Source: JARRLC01 sp050290865
GTDB taxonomy: Bacteria; Pseudomonadota; Alphaproteobacteria; Rhizobiales; Rhodomicrobiaceae
Reading direction: 5' to 3'
DNA: 64,000 bases
NCBI GenBank assembly: GCA_050290865.1
Contig: JBNKIW010000007.1
Span: 62,001 to 126,000, forward strand
The notes under the pieces: generated by a model
What the model was told of the DNA's origin: nothing
The model's database searches: none
Seen by the model: the letters and a program-made list of their open reading frames with translations, nothing else
Position numbers and translations under genes: made by a program
Shown: piece after piece, positions 43,268 to 52,509 of the stretch
How positions within the stretch are numbered: position 1 is the first letter of the stretch
Layout of the letters: every line of letters begins with the position of its first letter

Positions 43268-45016
43268 CTATCGCGTCGAGGCCGTGATCGGGCAACGAAA
43301 CCGCTCCGGGACCGGGCAGGCGCCAGAGGCCGCGCTTCGCGTTCCATAGACCAGGAGGTGTACCTGCTTGCCGCCATTGATGTTGAAGCCTTCGATACAG
43401 GCGAGCACCGTCGGCGGGCTGGATGCGCCGGCGCCTCCCGTCATCTGGTAGGCGGCGGTGGAGCGCTGGTCGATCACGGCGACGGCGGTCTCCCCGCCAT
43501 CTGGGAAGCCCAGAACAGGCGGCGTATTGACAAGCCGGGTATCGGTGCCGAGCAGGAAGACTGCGCTCGGCTCATGGAATTTCGTCAGCGCCACAGGCCC
43601 CGGCACACAGGGGCGCAGGGCGGCGACCACTTCGGCGATCTGCTGGCTGATCCAGAACTGGGTGATGCCCGGTAGAACCAGGCGGAAGGCGGTGATATAG
43701 ATGAGCAGCCCGCAAAGCGCCGCCGTCAGCAATGCGGCGTGGAATTTGCGGCTCCACGCCGCCCAGGCCGTCACCGCCACCGCCGCGACATAGGCCGTCA
43801 GTGTGAGCGGCAGCCAGATCGAAAGCGCCACGCTGAAATAGACCACCAGGAAGATGGCCGCCGCCGCCAGCCCCAGTGCCACCAGCAGCCACACCCAGAC
43901 GGCGTGAGCGTAGGAGCGCATCGGCGGGATGCGGCCTTCCAGCATGCCGCGCAGCACCCACGCCGCGCCCATGGCGACGGCCGGGAACAGCGGCATCGCG
44001 TAATGCGGCAGCTTGGTGGGCGTCGCCTCGATGGCGATCCAGAACGGCACGATCCAGGCGAGCAGGAACAGCGCCCGCCGGTCCACGCGATTGCGCCACA
44101 GCCAGATGGCCACGCCCCCCGGCGCGACCAGTGCCGCGGGCCAGAAGCTCAGCCAGAAGAGGATGAAATAATAGCCCGGCGGCCCCCAATGCTTTTCCTT
44201 GCCGCCTTGAATTTTGCCGAGAAAATCCTCGACGAGCGAAAGGCGGAAGAATTCCCAGTCGGATGTGATGCCGATGGCGATGAACCAGGGCAGGGTGATC
44301 GCCAGCATCAGCGGCACACCCCATGCCGGGCGCAGGGCACGCAGCCAGCGGCGGTCGCTGTCGAAGATGACGATGGCCGCGATGGTCAGTAGCGTCAGAG
44401 CCGGGGCGACCGGCCCCTTGATGAGGATGCCGATGCCGAGCGCCGCCCAGAACAGCGCGGCGATGCGCGCGGGCGTGACGGGGATGAGATAGAGCCGCGC
44501 CAGCGCTCCCTGTGTCGCCATGATCGCGGCGAGCAGGGCCGCGTCCGATTTGGCGATGCGCGCCTCGAGGCTCACGGTCAGGCAGCAGGCGGTGAGCGCG
44601 GCGGCAAGGAGCGCGTTCTCGCGTCCGAAAATGGGACGTGCCGCCCACCATGTCAGCAGCACCGCGGCAAGAATGCCCAGAGCCGAGGGCACGCGATAGG
44701 CCCAGATCTGCGTCAGGTCGCCCGGCGACAGCGTGAAAACGCTCAAGGACTGCAGCCAGTAGATACCGATCGGCTTTTTATAGCGCGGCTCATGCTGGAA
44801 CCGGATGTCGACGAAATTGCCGGACTCAAGCATCTGCTTGGTGGCCTGGGCGAAACGCGCCTCGTCGCGGTCGGTCACGGGGAGCGAAACGAAGCCCGGC
44901 ATGTAGAGCGCAACGCACAGCAGCACGAGAAACGCGGCGGCCCAGCGCGGGCGCGCGGCCAGCCAGGAAAGGCGGTCCCTGACCCAATCGTCCAACACGG
45001 CAAGACGCTGCGGCAT
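43268..45016 (-). CDS. ArnT-like GT39/GT83 membrane glycosyltransferase
   Basis: 582 aa, 11-13 membrane segments. The N-terminal region LPVTDRDEARFAQATKQMLESGNFVDIRFQHEPRYKKPIGIYWLQ contains the luminal DE of the catalytic loop and the KPPLFYW-like motif of the PMT/ArnT family, which moves lipid-linked sugars onto lipid A or proteins. Start codon preceded by GGGGGAG. A C-terminal periplasmic extension (about 450-582) carries ALTKFHEPSAVFLLGTDTRL. On the same strand as the methyltransferase and close to it, so the pair may modify an envelope glycan. No companion lipid carrier genes were identified. Confidence 0.88.
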   Translation of the reverse strand: MPQRLAVLDDWVRDRLSWLAARPRWAAAFLVLLCVALYMPGFVSLPVTDRDEARFAQATKQMLESGNFVDIRFQHEPRYKKPIGIYWLQSLSVFTLSPGDLTQIWAYRVPSALGILAAVLLTWWAARPIFGRENALLAAALTACCLTVSLEARIAKSDAALLAAIMATQGALARLYLIPVTPARIAALFWAALGIGILIKGPVAPALTLLTIAAIVIFDSDRRWLRALRPAWGVPLMLAITLPWFIAIGITSDWEFFRLSLVEDFLGKIQGGKEKHWGPPGYYFILFWLSFWPAALVAPGGVAIWLWRNRVDRRALFLLAWIVPFWIAIEATPTKLPHYAMPLFPAVAMGAAWVLRGMLEGRIPPMRSYAHAVWVWLLVALGLAAAAIFLVVYFSVALSIWLPLTLTAYVAAVAVTAWAAWSRKFHAALLTAALCGLLIYITAFRLVLPGITQFWISQQIAEVVAALRPCVPGPVALTKFHEPSAVFLLGTDTRLVNTPPVLGFPDGGETAVAVIDQRSTAAYQMTGGAGASSPPTVLACIEGFNINGGKQVHLLVYGTRSAASGACPVPERFRCPITASTR

Positions 45017-45161
45017 CAACTCCCCCTCGCGCCGGTCCGCCACTCCCCCCGAGAGGCTGACCAGTGGGCGCCAGGACACTAAACAGGCTTCTGCCGGAAT
45101 ACCAACGAATTGATGAGGTTTGAATTAACGTTGCTGATACTTCGGCGACACCGCCGCCGTC

Positions 45162-46058
45162 TTACGGCATCTCGCCGCCGGAGGCAAACGCCGGAGCGAC
45201 ATCCACCGCCACTTCCACACGATGCGCGCCGCCACCGATCAGCACGCCGGTTACGGGGCTGACATCCTGAAAATCGCGGCCAATGGCGACGGTGATGTGC
45301 TCTTCGCGCGGCAGGAGGTCGTTGGTCGGATCGAAATCCACCCAGCCCGCGCCGGGAGCCCAGACCGCCGCCCAGGCATGGCTCGCATCGGCGCCGACGA
45401 GCTTCTCCCGGCCCTCGGGCGGGCGCGTGAGAAGATATCCGCTCACATAACGGGCCGGCAGGCCGTAGCCGCGCATCGCCGCAATGAAGAGATGCGCGAA
45501 ATCCTGGCAGACGCCGCGCCGCATCTCCAGCACTTCGGCAAGGGTCGTGGTGATGTCGGTCGCCGTGTCGTCATAGCTGAACCCGCCGAAAATGCGGTTC
45601 GACAGGTCGCGCGCGCATTCGAGGACGGGGCGGCCCGGCGCGAAGGACGGGCTCGCGAAGGCGGTGAGATCGCTGCTGACGGTGGTGTGCTGCGAGGGGC
45701 TGAGATACTGGATGACCTCGGGATCATAAGACGTCCGCCCCGGCGCGAACATCGCGGCGACGCTTTCCCAGGATGGCGAGGCGGCGAGGTCCACGGAGAC
45801 CGGCGGCTGCACATCCACGACCGCGCGCGAGTGGATCAGAAGCTCGGAATGCTTGCTCTCGATGGCGATGGTGGTTGCCGGATTGCCGAAATAATCGGTG
45901 AAGTCGCTGCGCGCGGCGGGAAGCGGCTCGACCATCAGATTGTGGCGGATGATGCGCTGGCGCTCCATCGTGCGCGGCAGGAGGTGGACAAGGTGATGCG
46001 ACTGAACCACCGGCGCCGAGTAGTAATAGACGGTCCTGTGACTGACCTCGAATATCAT
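45162..46058 (-). CDS. Transglutaminase-like cysteine peptidase
   Basis: 298 aa bacterial transglutaminase family. N-terminal YYSAPVVQSHHLVHLLPRTMERQRI is the extra beta domain of this subclass; the catalytic triad is Cys184 (MRRGVCQDFAHL), His227 (DASHAWAAV) and Asp243 (WVDFDPTND). The start overlaps the stop of the ATP-grasp/alpha-E gene by four bases (ATGA). Genomic literature associates this gene trio with the proteasome-like Anbu peptidase and a peptide-ligation system. No Anbu gene lies within the window on either side. Not secreted: no signal. Confidence 0.92.
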   Translation of the reverse strand: MIFEVSHRTVYYYSAPVVQSHHLVHLLPRTMERQRIIRHNLMVEPLPAARSDFTDYFGNPATTIAIESKHSELLIHSRAVVDVQPPVSVDLAASPSWESVAAMFAPGRTSYDPEVIQYLSPSQHTTVSSDLTAFASPSFAPGRPVLECARDLSNRIFGGFSYDDTATDITTTLAEVLEMRRGVCQDFAHLFIAAMRGYGLPARYVSGYLLTRPPEGREKLVGADASHAWAAVWAPGAGWVDFDPTNDLLPREEHITVAIGRDFQDVSPVTGVLIGGGAHRVEVAVDVAPAFASGGEMP

Positions 46059-48619
46059 CGGCGTGACCCGAGCCGCGGATTGATCCGCTTCATCTCATCC
46101 TCCGTCAGGCTGAAATAACGTCGGCTGATGGCCTCGGACAGCCTGGGCAAATCTGACGCAAGCTGAGTAAACAAAGTCTTAAACGCCTCGCGCGCGCCCT
46201 CGGGTCCGGGTGCGGACAGTTCGTGAACGTCGGCGAGCTTGACGCGGGTGAGGAGATCGAGCACCAGCCGGCGCTTCTCGCTTTGCGGAACGGGTGCGGG
46301 CGTCTGCGGCAGCGCGTCGAAATGATGCGAAATCGCTTCGATCTGGAACAGGATGCTGCGCGGATTGGTTTCATCGGCGAGCAGCAGGTCGAGCACGAGC
46401 GGCAGCACCGGCGCGTGGAGATAGCGCGAACGGTAGGTCAGCGTGCTGTCGGCGGCTTCGAGCGCGAAGAGAAGGCCCGCCGATTCGGTGGCCTCGTCCT
46501 GCACCTCGCCGAAGAGCGCCAGCAGCAGTTCGGACAGATTGGCGGCCCGCTCCAGACGCCGCCCGATTTCGAGGAACGTCCAGCCATAGCTGCGCGTCAT
46601 GTTCTCGGCAGCCATGCCGTTGAAGGCGGCGAAGGTCGCGATGCCGGCATCCAGCGCGTCGAGAGCCTCCGCGACGGTCGCGGGCTGAGCCTCGCCGCGC
46701 CATATGGGATCGGTTTGAAACGTCCTGAGCGTCCGCCACAGCTCCACCGACAGCCGGTCGCGGATCAGGCTGGACACATGGCGGATATTGTCGAGCGTGT
46801 GGATGACGCCGAACGTCCGCCCGCGCGCCGAGATCAGCCCGCGCGCCGCCAGTTCGATGGCGTTTTCGTCCTGCTGCAGCGCGACCACGCCTTCGTCCTT
46901 GGCCAGGAGTACGTCCAGCGCCCGCGCCACCACTTCGCGATTGGGCAGCCCGGCACTGTCGGGTGAAAGCTCGCTCAGCGCGCCGCGAAGAAGCCGCATG
47001 GTCCAGTCGGCGCGCTCGGTATAGCGTCCGAGCCAGAACAGATTGTCGGCAATCCGGCTCCTGAGCCCCTTGCCGCCACGCGAGATCGGCGGCATGTCGA
47101 GGCTGTGGCGCAGGCGGCTCGCCTGCGGTCCCGCCGCCGCCGCCGCCGTCACCCAGACGTCGCGCGACAGGCCTTCGGGCGAATGCAGTGCAACGCAGGT
47201 GTTCGGGGTGACGGTGAGCGCGATCCCGCCGGGCATGACGCGGTATTCGCCGCCTGTCAGAGCCGCGTAGAGCCGCACGGCGTAGCCTTGAGGGCGCAGC
47301 CCCTCGGCTGTCCAGGACGGCACGGTGGCGTAAGTCGCCTTCTCCTCGGCGACATAATTGTAGCCATGAAGGGCCATATCCTCCCTGAGCCTGTCCACGG
47401 TCTCCGCACTGAGACCGGCGGGCATGATACTCTGACCGCCGCGGCCAGGGCGCCCCGTGCCCTCCTGAACGTGGCGGATGGCCATGGCGTCGAGATTGGC
47501 GAAGACGTGCTCGCGCGCCTGCCGGTCGCCCAGCCACCAGCGCGGCGCGTCCCACACCTCCAGCGTTTCGCCGAGAAGGTCCTGGCAGAGGCCTGAGAGA
47601 TACGGGCCGAGGCCGCGATTTTCGATGACCGCCGTCCCCAGCGCGTTGGCCGAAAGATCCGGGTTGTTGCGCAGCGCCTGCACGAGGCCGGCCGGGCCAA
47701 GAGAGCCGCCGGGATCGAGTTCGAGCGGATCGCACTGCGCGCCCGCCGCGCAGCGCAGGAGCATGTCCACCGGCTGCAGCCCTTCGAGCGTCTTCACGAA
47801 AACTCGGTTGCCGACAACGCGCAGGTCGCCGCCCTGCACGAGCAGGAGGCCCAGATAACGCGCGAGATAGGCGTGGCCGAAATAGTCGTCGTGATGCGCG
47901 CCCGGCGTCAGGAGAGCGATGGCCGCGTCGTCCCGGCCCGCGCGCGTTTGCAGTTCGTCCTCCACGGCCTGAAAGAACGGTGGCAGACGCTGCGCCTTGC
48001 AGCCGCGAAAGAGATTGCCGGCGACGCTCGAATGCACCATACGGTTGGCGAGCGCGAAACCGGATCCCGCGGTGGTTTCGGCGTGGCTGTCGATGACGCG
48101 CCAGCGGCCGTCGGCGCTGCGGGCCAGATCGGCGGCGTAGAAGGCGAGGCGACCGCGCCCCGCAGCCGTCCCCTGGAGCGGACGGAGAAACGCGGGATCG
48201 GCGAGCACGAGCTGCGGCGGAATCCCGCCCGAACGCAGCAGTTTCTGCTCACCGTACAGGTCGGCGAGTACGGCCTCGAACAGCCGCGCGCGCTGATTAA
48301 TCGCCTTTTCCAGCCACTGCCATTCGGTGCTGGAGAAAATCAGCGGGACGAGATCGATCTTCCACGGATCGGCGGGCTCGGCAGCGTCGGCGAAGATGTC
48401 CTGAGCGATGCCGTTTTCGCGGATGAGGCGGCGCAGCTTCTCCGCCGAGGCGGCCTGCTGGCCCGGCGTACAGTTGCGGAAATGGGCTGCGAAATCCCGC
48501 CAGTGCGGGCGGATGGCACCTTGCGGCTCGACCATTTCGTCATAGACCCCGGCAGCCGGCGTGTAAGCGGTGAAGGGATCAGGGCCGGGTGCGTCGATCC
48601 GATCGGTTCTTGTTGTCAT
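46055..48619 (-). CDS. Circularly permuted ATP-grasp fused to alpha-E domain
   Basis: 854 aa. N-terminal circularly permuted ATP-grasp (about 60-470, with AVLADLYGEQKLLRSGGIPPQLVLADPAFLRPL, YGL-like HDDYFGHAYLARYLGLLLVQGGDLRVVG and RVFVKTLEGLQPVDMLLRC), then the alpha-E domain (about 505-840: LSRIADNLFWLGRYTERADWTMRLLRGAL). In most genomes these are two adjacent genes. Preceding the transglutaminase with 4-base overlap. ATP-grasp could form amide bonds on a peptide or cofactor, to be cleaved or remodelled by transglutaminase. The ATG at 48619 is chosen although its ribosome site is poor; TTG at 48667 is possible. Confidence 0.85.
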   Translation of the reverse strand: MTTRTDRIDAPGPDPFTAYTPAAGVYDEMVEPQGAIRPHWRDFAAHFRNCTPGQQAASAEKLRRLIRENGIAQDIFADAAEPADPWKIDLVPLIFSSTEWQWLEKAINQRARLFEAVLADLYGEQKLLRSGGIPPQLVLADPAFLRPLQGTAAGRGRLAFYAADLARSADGRWRVIDSHAETTAGSGFALANRMVHSSVAGNLFRGCKAQRLPPFFQAVEDELQTRAGRDDAAIALLTPGAHHDDYFGHAYLARYLGLLLVQGGDLRVVGNRVFVKTLEGLQPVDMLLRCAAGAQCDPLELDPGGSLGPAGLVQALRNNPDLSANALGTAVIENRGLGPYLSGLCQDLLGETLEVWDAPRWWLGDRQAREHVFANLDAMAIRHVQEGTGRPGRGGQSIMPAGLSAETVDRLREDMALHGYNYVAEEKATYATVPSWTAEGLRPQGYAVRLYAALTGGEYRVMPGGIALTVTPNTCVALHSPEGLSRDVWVTAAAAAGPQASRLRHSLDMPPISRGGKGLRSRIADNLFWLGRYTERADWTMRLLRGALSELSPDSAGLPNREVVARALDVLLAKDEGVVALQQDENAIELAARGLISARGRTFGVIHTLDNIRHVSSLIRDRLSVELWRTLRTFQTDPIWRGEAQPATVAEALDALDAGIATFAAFNGMAAENMTRSYGWTFLEIGRRLERAANLSELLLALFGEVQDEATESAGLLFALEAADSTLTYRSRYLHAPVLPLVLDLLLADETNPRSILFQIEAISHHFDALPQTPAPVPQSEKRRLVLDLLTRVKLADVHELSAPGPEGAREAFKTLFTQLASDLPRLSEAISRRYFSLTEDEMKRINPRLGSRR

Positions 48620-48884
48620 GCGCTGTGAGGTGCCCTCTGCCGGTCCATCGGCTGCCGATCGCTGCAACGTTTAAGAGACGTACACTATATCGTGAAGCGC
48701 CGGGCGTAGACCATCCCATCCGGCCTGCCACGCCATTGCGTTAACCATGCATTATAACACTCCGCCTAAGGTCGCGCCAGCAATGGCGGACCGGGTCGGC
48801 GGTGTCTCGCTGGCGTCTTCGGGAAAGCCGCGACCCTCGCTGTTCCGGCGCGCCGCACAGCCGGTCTGTTTTCGAGGATGCCTC

Positions 48885-50630
48885 ATGCCGGACTCCCACC
48901 TGCTTCGCCGACTGCCCTGGTTGATTCGCCTTTTCGTCCTGGCGCTCATACTCGCGGGCGGGTTGTCCTACGCCGAGGCGGCATCGCTACGCCTCATTGC
49001 GTTCAACGATTTCCACGGCCATCTGGAGCCTGCGAACACCACGCTGATGCTGCCCGACCCCGATGATCCCGCACAGAAACTGCGGGTGCAGACGGGCGGC
49101 GCGGCCTGGCTCGGCGGGCTGATCGGCCGCTTGCGCGGCGAAGTGCCGAACGCAGTCGTCTTCGCAAGCGGGGATACCATCGGCGCGGCGCCGCTGATCT
49201 CCAGCCTCTTCCGGCATGAATCCACGATCGACGTGATGAACGGGATTGGGCTGGATTTCGCCATTGTCGGCAATCACGAGTTCGACGCCGGGCTGAAGGA
49301 GCTGCGGCGCATTGCAAAGGGCGGCTGCGCCCCGAACGCCGCCAACGGCGCGGTCACGTCCTGCGAAGGCGGTCCCTACAGGGGAGCGAAATTTTCCTTC
49401 CTCGCCGCCAACGTCGTTCAGCCGGACGGCGAGACGATCTTCCCGCCTCTGGTGATCAAGGAATATGACGGTGTGAAGGTCGGCTTCATCGGCGTGGTGA
49501 CGCGCACGACGCCGGAAATCGTATCGCCGTCGGGGATCAAGGGCCTGACGTTCCTCGACGAGGCCGATACGCTCAACAAATATGCCGCCGAACTCAAGCG
49601 TCACGGCGTTAACGCGATTGTGGCCGTGGTCCATGAGGGCGGCAGGATCGCCGGGGACTGGAACGACACGGCCTGCCTGGGGCGGGAAGGCGCGATATTC
49701 AAGATTGCCGGCAAGCTCTCGGCGGATATCGACCTCGTGTTCTCCGCCCACACCCATCAGGGCTACAACTGCATCATCGACACGCCCGCGCAAAAGGGCC
49801 TGCGCGTGGTGCAGGCGACATCCTACGGGCGTGGCGTGTCGGTGATCGACGTCGAACTGGACCCGGCGACGGGCCGCATCGACCGAGCCAAGACGCGGAG
49901 CCGCAACATCGCGGTCATCAACGAGGCGCAGGGCAAAATCCCCGCGGTCCCCACCGATGCCGCCACTTCCGCATTGGTCGCCAAATACGCCGCGCTGACG
50001 GCGCCGAAGGCCGATCGCATCATCGGCAGCATCACCGGGCCGGTGGGCTATACCGAGGACAGCCGGACCGGTCCTGTTGCCGACTTCCCCGCCGGCCGCA
50101 TGATCGCCGACGCGCAATTGGAGGCGACCAAAGCGGCGCCAGGCAAGGCGCAGATCGCGCTCACCAATCCCGGCGGCATCCGTGCCGCGTTCCCCTGCAC
50201 CGGCAAGCCGCCCTGTCCCGTGACCTTCGGCCAGGCTTTCACCATGCAGCCATTCGGCAATGCGCTGGTGGTGATGACGCTCACGGGCGCGCAGCTCAAG
50301 GCGGTGCTGGAGGATCAGCAGAAGCCGGACGCCGCGGAGCCGCGTTTCCTGCAGCCGTCGCGGGGCCTGAGCTATAGCTGGAGGGCAAGCGCGCCTTACG
50401 GAGAGCGGGTCACCGGCCTGACTTTCGAGGGCAAGCCCGTGCAGCCGGACGCGCAATTTCGTGTGACGGTGAACAGTTTCCTCGCCGATGGCGGCGATGC
50501 GTTCAAGCACTTCACCGAGGGAACGCAACGCACCGGCGGACCGCTCGATGCGAAAGCGCTCGTGGATTTTCTCCAGGCGCATCAGCCCTACACCGCCGAT
50601 CCCGCGGCACGGATCACGATCGCCGACTGA
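48885..50630 (+). CDS. Exported 5'-nucleotidase / bifunctional metallophosphatase
   Basis: 581 aa. Signal peptide (MPDSHLLRRLPWLIRLFVLALILAGGLSYAEA) after a start preceded by CGAGG. N-terminal calcineurin-like domain (about 33-315): FNDFHGHLEP, ASGDTIGAAP, GNHEFDAG, VHEGG and AHTHQGYNC give the dimetal ligands; the C-terminal 5'-nucleotidase domain (about 345-560) has GPVADFPAGRMIADAQ, ALTNPGGIRAAF, FGQAFTMQPFGNALV and FLADGGDAF. Hydrolyses extracellular nucleotides or UDP-sugars in the periplasm for nucleoside and phosphate salvage. Monocistronic. The 265 bases upstream show no clear promoter. Confidence 0.94.
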   Translation: MPDSHLLRRLPWLIRLFVLALILAGGLSYAEAASLRLIAFNDFHGHLEPANTTLMLPDPDDPAQKLRVQTGGAAWLGGLIGRLRGEVPNAVVFASGDTIGAAPLISSLFRHESTIDVMNGIGLDFAIVGNHEFDAGLKELRRIAKGGCAPNAANGAVTSCEGGPYRGAKFSFLAANVVQPDGETIFPPLVIKEYDGVKVGFIGVVTRTTPEIVSPSGIKGLTFLDEADTLNKYAAELKRHGVNAIVAVVHEGGRIAGDWNDTACLGREGAIFKIAGKLSADIDLVFSAHTHQGYNCIIDTPAQKGLRVVQATSYGRGVSVIDVELDPATGRIDRAKTRSRNIAVINEAQGKIPAVPTDAATSALVAKYAALTAPKADRIIGSITGPVGYTEDSRTGPVADFPAGRMIADAQLEATKAAPGKAQIALTNPGGIRAAFPCTGKPPCPVTFGQAFTMQPFGNALVVMTLTGAQLKAVLEDQQKPDAAEPRFLQPSRGLSYSWRASAPYGERVTGLTFEGKPVQPDAQFRVTVNSFLADGGDAFKHFTEGTQRTGGPLDAKALVDFLQAHQPYTADPAARITIAD

Positions 50631-50674
50631 GGAATGGCGCGGGGCATTCGTGAACGCAGGCTTCCGGCCTCACC

Positions 50675-50690
50675 TTTACGTCTACGTAAA
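50675..50690. promoter_or_regulatory. Operator palindrome TTTACGT-N2-ACGTAAA upstream of merR gene
   Basis: Perfect 7-bp inverted repeat TTTACGT (50675) CT ACGTAAA (50684). It lies 133 bases before the regulator start and directly upstream of a TTGACG hexamer (50695); a TAACGT -10-like element at 50718 fits a 17-base spacing. The motif resembles known operators of MerR-type regulators of fatty acid and branched-chain amino acid catabolism (LiuR type). Inferred to be the autoregulatory site. Confidence 0.5.
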
Positions 50691-50822
50691 CTAGTTGACG
50701 GTATATGCGGAATAGGTTAACGTGCCCGCCACGATATGACACGCCGAACGGGCGCGCCGCCATAGGGAGGGCGCTCCGGTTCGCGGGTCAGCGTTTTCAG
50801 CACATTGGACCGGTTGACGGGT

Positions 50823-51257
50823 ATGGGCACCAGGATGGGCACGGATCCCAACGAGCAGGGCGGCCTCGGCAAGGTTTATTCCATTGCCGAACTGGCTCAG
50901 GAGCTGGGCGTCACGACGCGCACCATCCGGTTCTATGAAGATCAGGGGCTCATTTCCCCGCAGCGCGCCGGACATGCGCGCATCTACACCACGCGCGACC
51001 GGGCGCGCATGCTGCTGATCCTGCGCGGCAAGCGGCTCGGCTTCTCGCTCAAGGACATCAAGGAATTTCTCGACCTTTACGCGGTGGATGCCACGCAGGT
51101 CGGACAACTCCAGTTGCTCGCCGTCAAGGTGAATACCCGCATTACCGCGCTGGAGGCGCAGCGCCAGGAAGTCGAGACCGTCCTGACCGAGTTGCAGGAC
51201 ATCAAGGGGGCGGCCCTCGCCGCGCTCCGCGAACGCGGCACGGCGGAGGGCTCCTGA
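50823..51257 (+). CDS. MerR-family transcriptional regulator of the beta-oxidation operon
   Basis: 144 aa, cytosolic. Winged HTH YSIAELAQELGVTTRTIRFYEDQGLISPQRAGHARIYTTRDRARMLLILRGKRLGFSLKDIKEFL is a full MerR DNA-binding domain, followed by the coiled-coil LLAVKVNTRITALEAQRQEVETVLTELQDI dimerisation helix; there are no Cys residues, so it is not a metal or redox sensor, but an acyl-CoA or related ligand is the likely effector. Start at 50823 is uncertain (TTG 50805 and ATG 50835 possible). It is 115 bases before thiolase and on the same strand; the palindrome upstream suggests self-regulation. Confidence 0.88.
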   Translation: MGTRMGTDPNEQGGLGKVYSIAELAQELGVTTRTIRFYEDQGLISPQRAGHARIYTTRDRARMLLILRGKRLGFSLKDIKEFLDLYAVDATQVGQLQLLAVKVNTRITALEAQRQEVETVLTELQDIKGAALAALRERGTAEGS

Positions 51258-51372
51258 TGATACGGCGTCATAAATGCCTTCGCCGGGTGCCATCCGGCGC
51301 CGCCCATTTCCGCGCAGGCGTGGAAGCACGCCCGCATTGTCTGCCATTCCTAAGCCAATCGGAGAAACATCC

Positions 51373-52509
51373 ATGAAGAAGGTGGTTATTGCCGGGTATG
51401 CACGCTCGCCGTTCACCCTGGCAAAGAAGGGGGAGCTCGCCTCGGTGCGTCCCGATGAGATGGCCGCGCAGGTCATCCGCGCGCTCGTCGCCAGGACCGG
51501 CGTGCCGGGGGAGGACATCGAAGATCTGCTGCTCGGCTGCGCTTTTCCCGAGGGCGAGCAGGGCTTCAACATGGCCCGTCTCGTCGGGCTGATGGCCGGC
51601 CTGCCCAAGGCCGTCGGTGGCGCCACCGTCAACCGCTTCTGCGGTTCGTCCATGTCCTCTGTGCACATTGCGGCGGGCGCGATCCAGATGGATGCGGGCG
51701 AGGCGTTCATCTGCGCGGGCGTGGAGAGCATGACGCGCGTGCCGATGATGGGCTTCAATCCGCTGCCCCATCCCGAATTCGCCAAGACAATGCCCGGCGC
51801 CTATATGAGCATGGGCGACACGGCGGAGAACGTCGCCGCGCGCTGGAATATCGGCCGGGCCGAGCAGGAGGAATTAGCGGTCCGCTCGCACAAGCTCGCC
51901 ACGGCGGCGCGCGACGGTGGACGGCTGAGCGATGAAATCGTCCCCATCACGGGACGCAAGGGAACGGTGTCCGTTGACGGTTGTATCCGGCCGGAAACGA
52001 CATCGGAGACGCTCGCTGCGCTGAAGCCCGCGTTTAGCGCGGCGGGCGTCGTTACCGCCGGGACCTCCTCGCCGCTGACCGACGGCGCTTCCGCCTTGCT
52101 CGTCTGTTCCGAGGACTACGCGCGGCGCAAGACCCTCGATATTCTGGCCAGCGTGAAGAGCGTCGCCGTGTGCGGCTGCGATCCGGAAATCATGGGCATC
52201 GGGCCGGTGGGCGCGACGAAGAAGGCGCTCGCCCGCGCCGGGATCGAGGCGGGCCAGCTCGACGTGATCGAGTTGAACGAAGCCTTCGCCAGCCAGGCCA
52301 TCGCCTGCGTCCGCGAACTCGGCCTCAACCTCGACAAGATCAATCTGGACGGCGGCGCCATCGCGCTCGGCCATCCGCTCGGCGCGACCGGCGCGCGCAT
52401 CGTCGGCAAGGCCGCCTCGCTCCTGAAGCGCGAGAATGGCCGCTACGCGCTCGCCACGCAGTGCATCGGCGGCGGCCAGGGCATCGCCACGATCCTGGAG
52501 GCGATGTAA
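51373..52509 (+). CDS. Acetyl-CoA C-acyltransferase (thiolase)
   Basis: 378 aa degradative thiolase that cleaves 3-ketoacyl-CoA with CoA. Active-site features: nucleophile Cys in NRFCGSSMSSVHIAAGAI (around residue 92), His in GAIALGHPLGATGARI (near 337) and the second Cys in ATQCIGGGQGIATI near the C-terminus. ATG follows TCGGAGAAAC. First of three beta-oxidation genes; its TAA shares its last base with the ATG of the next gene (TAATG), so translation is coupled. Length fits FadA (about 390). Chain-length range is not inferable. Confidence 0.94.
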   Translation: MKKVVIAGYARSPFTLAKKGELASVRPDEMAAQVIRALVARTGVPGEDIEDLLLGCAFPEGEQGFNMARLVGLMAGLPKAVGGATVNRFCGSSMSSVHIAAGAIQMDAGEAFICAGVESMTRVPMMGFNPLPHPEFAKTMPGAYMSMGDTAENVAARWNIGRAEQEELAVRSHKLATAARDGGRLSDEIVPITGRKGTVSVDGCIRPETTSETLAALKPAFSAAGVVTAGTSSPLTDGASALLVCSEDYARRKTLDILASVKSVAVCGCDPEIMGIGPVGATKKALARAGIEAGQLDVIELNEAFASQAIACVRELGLNLDKINLDGGAIALGHPLGATGARIVGKAASLLKRENGRYALATQCIGGGQGIATILEAM

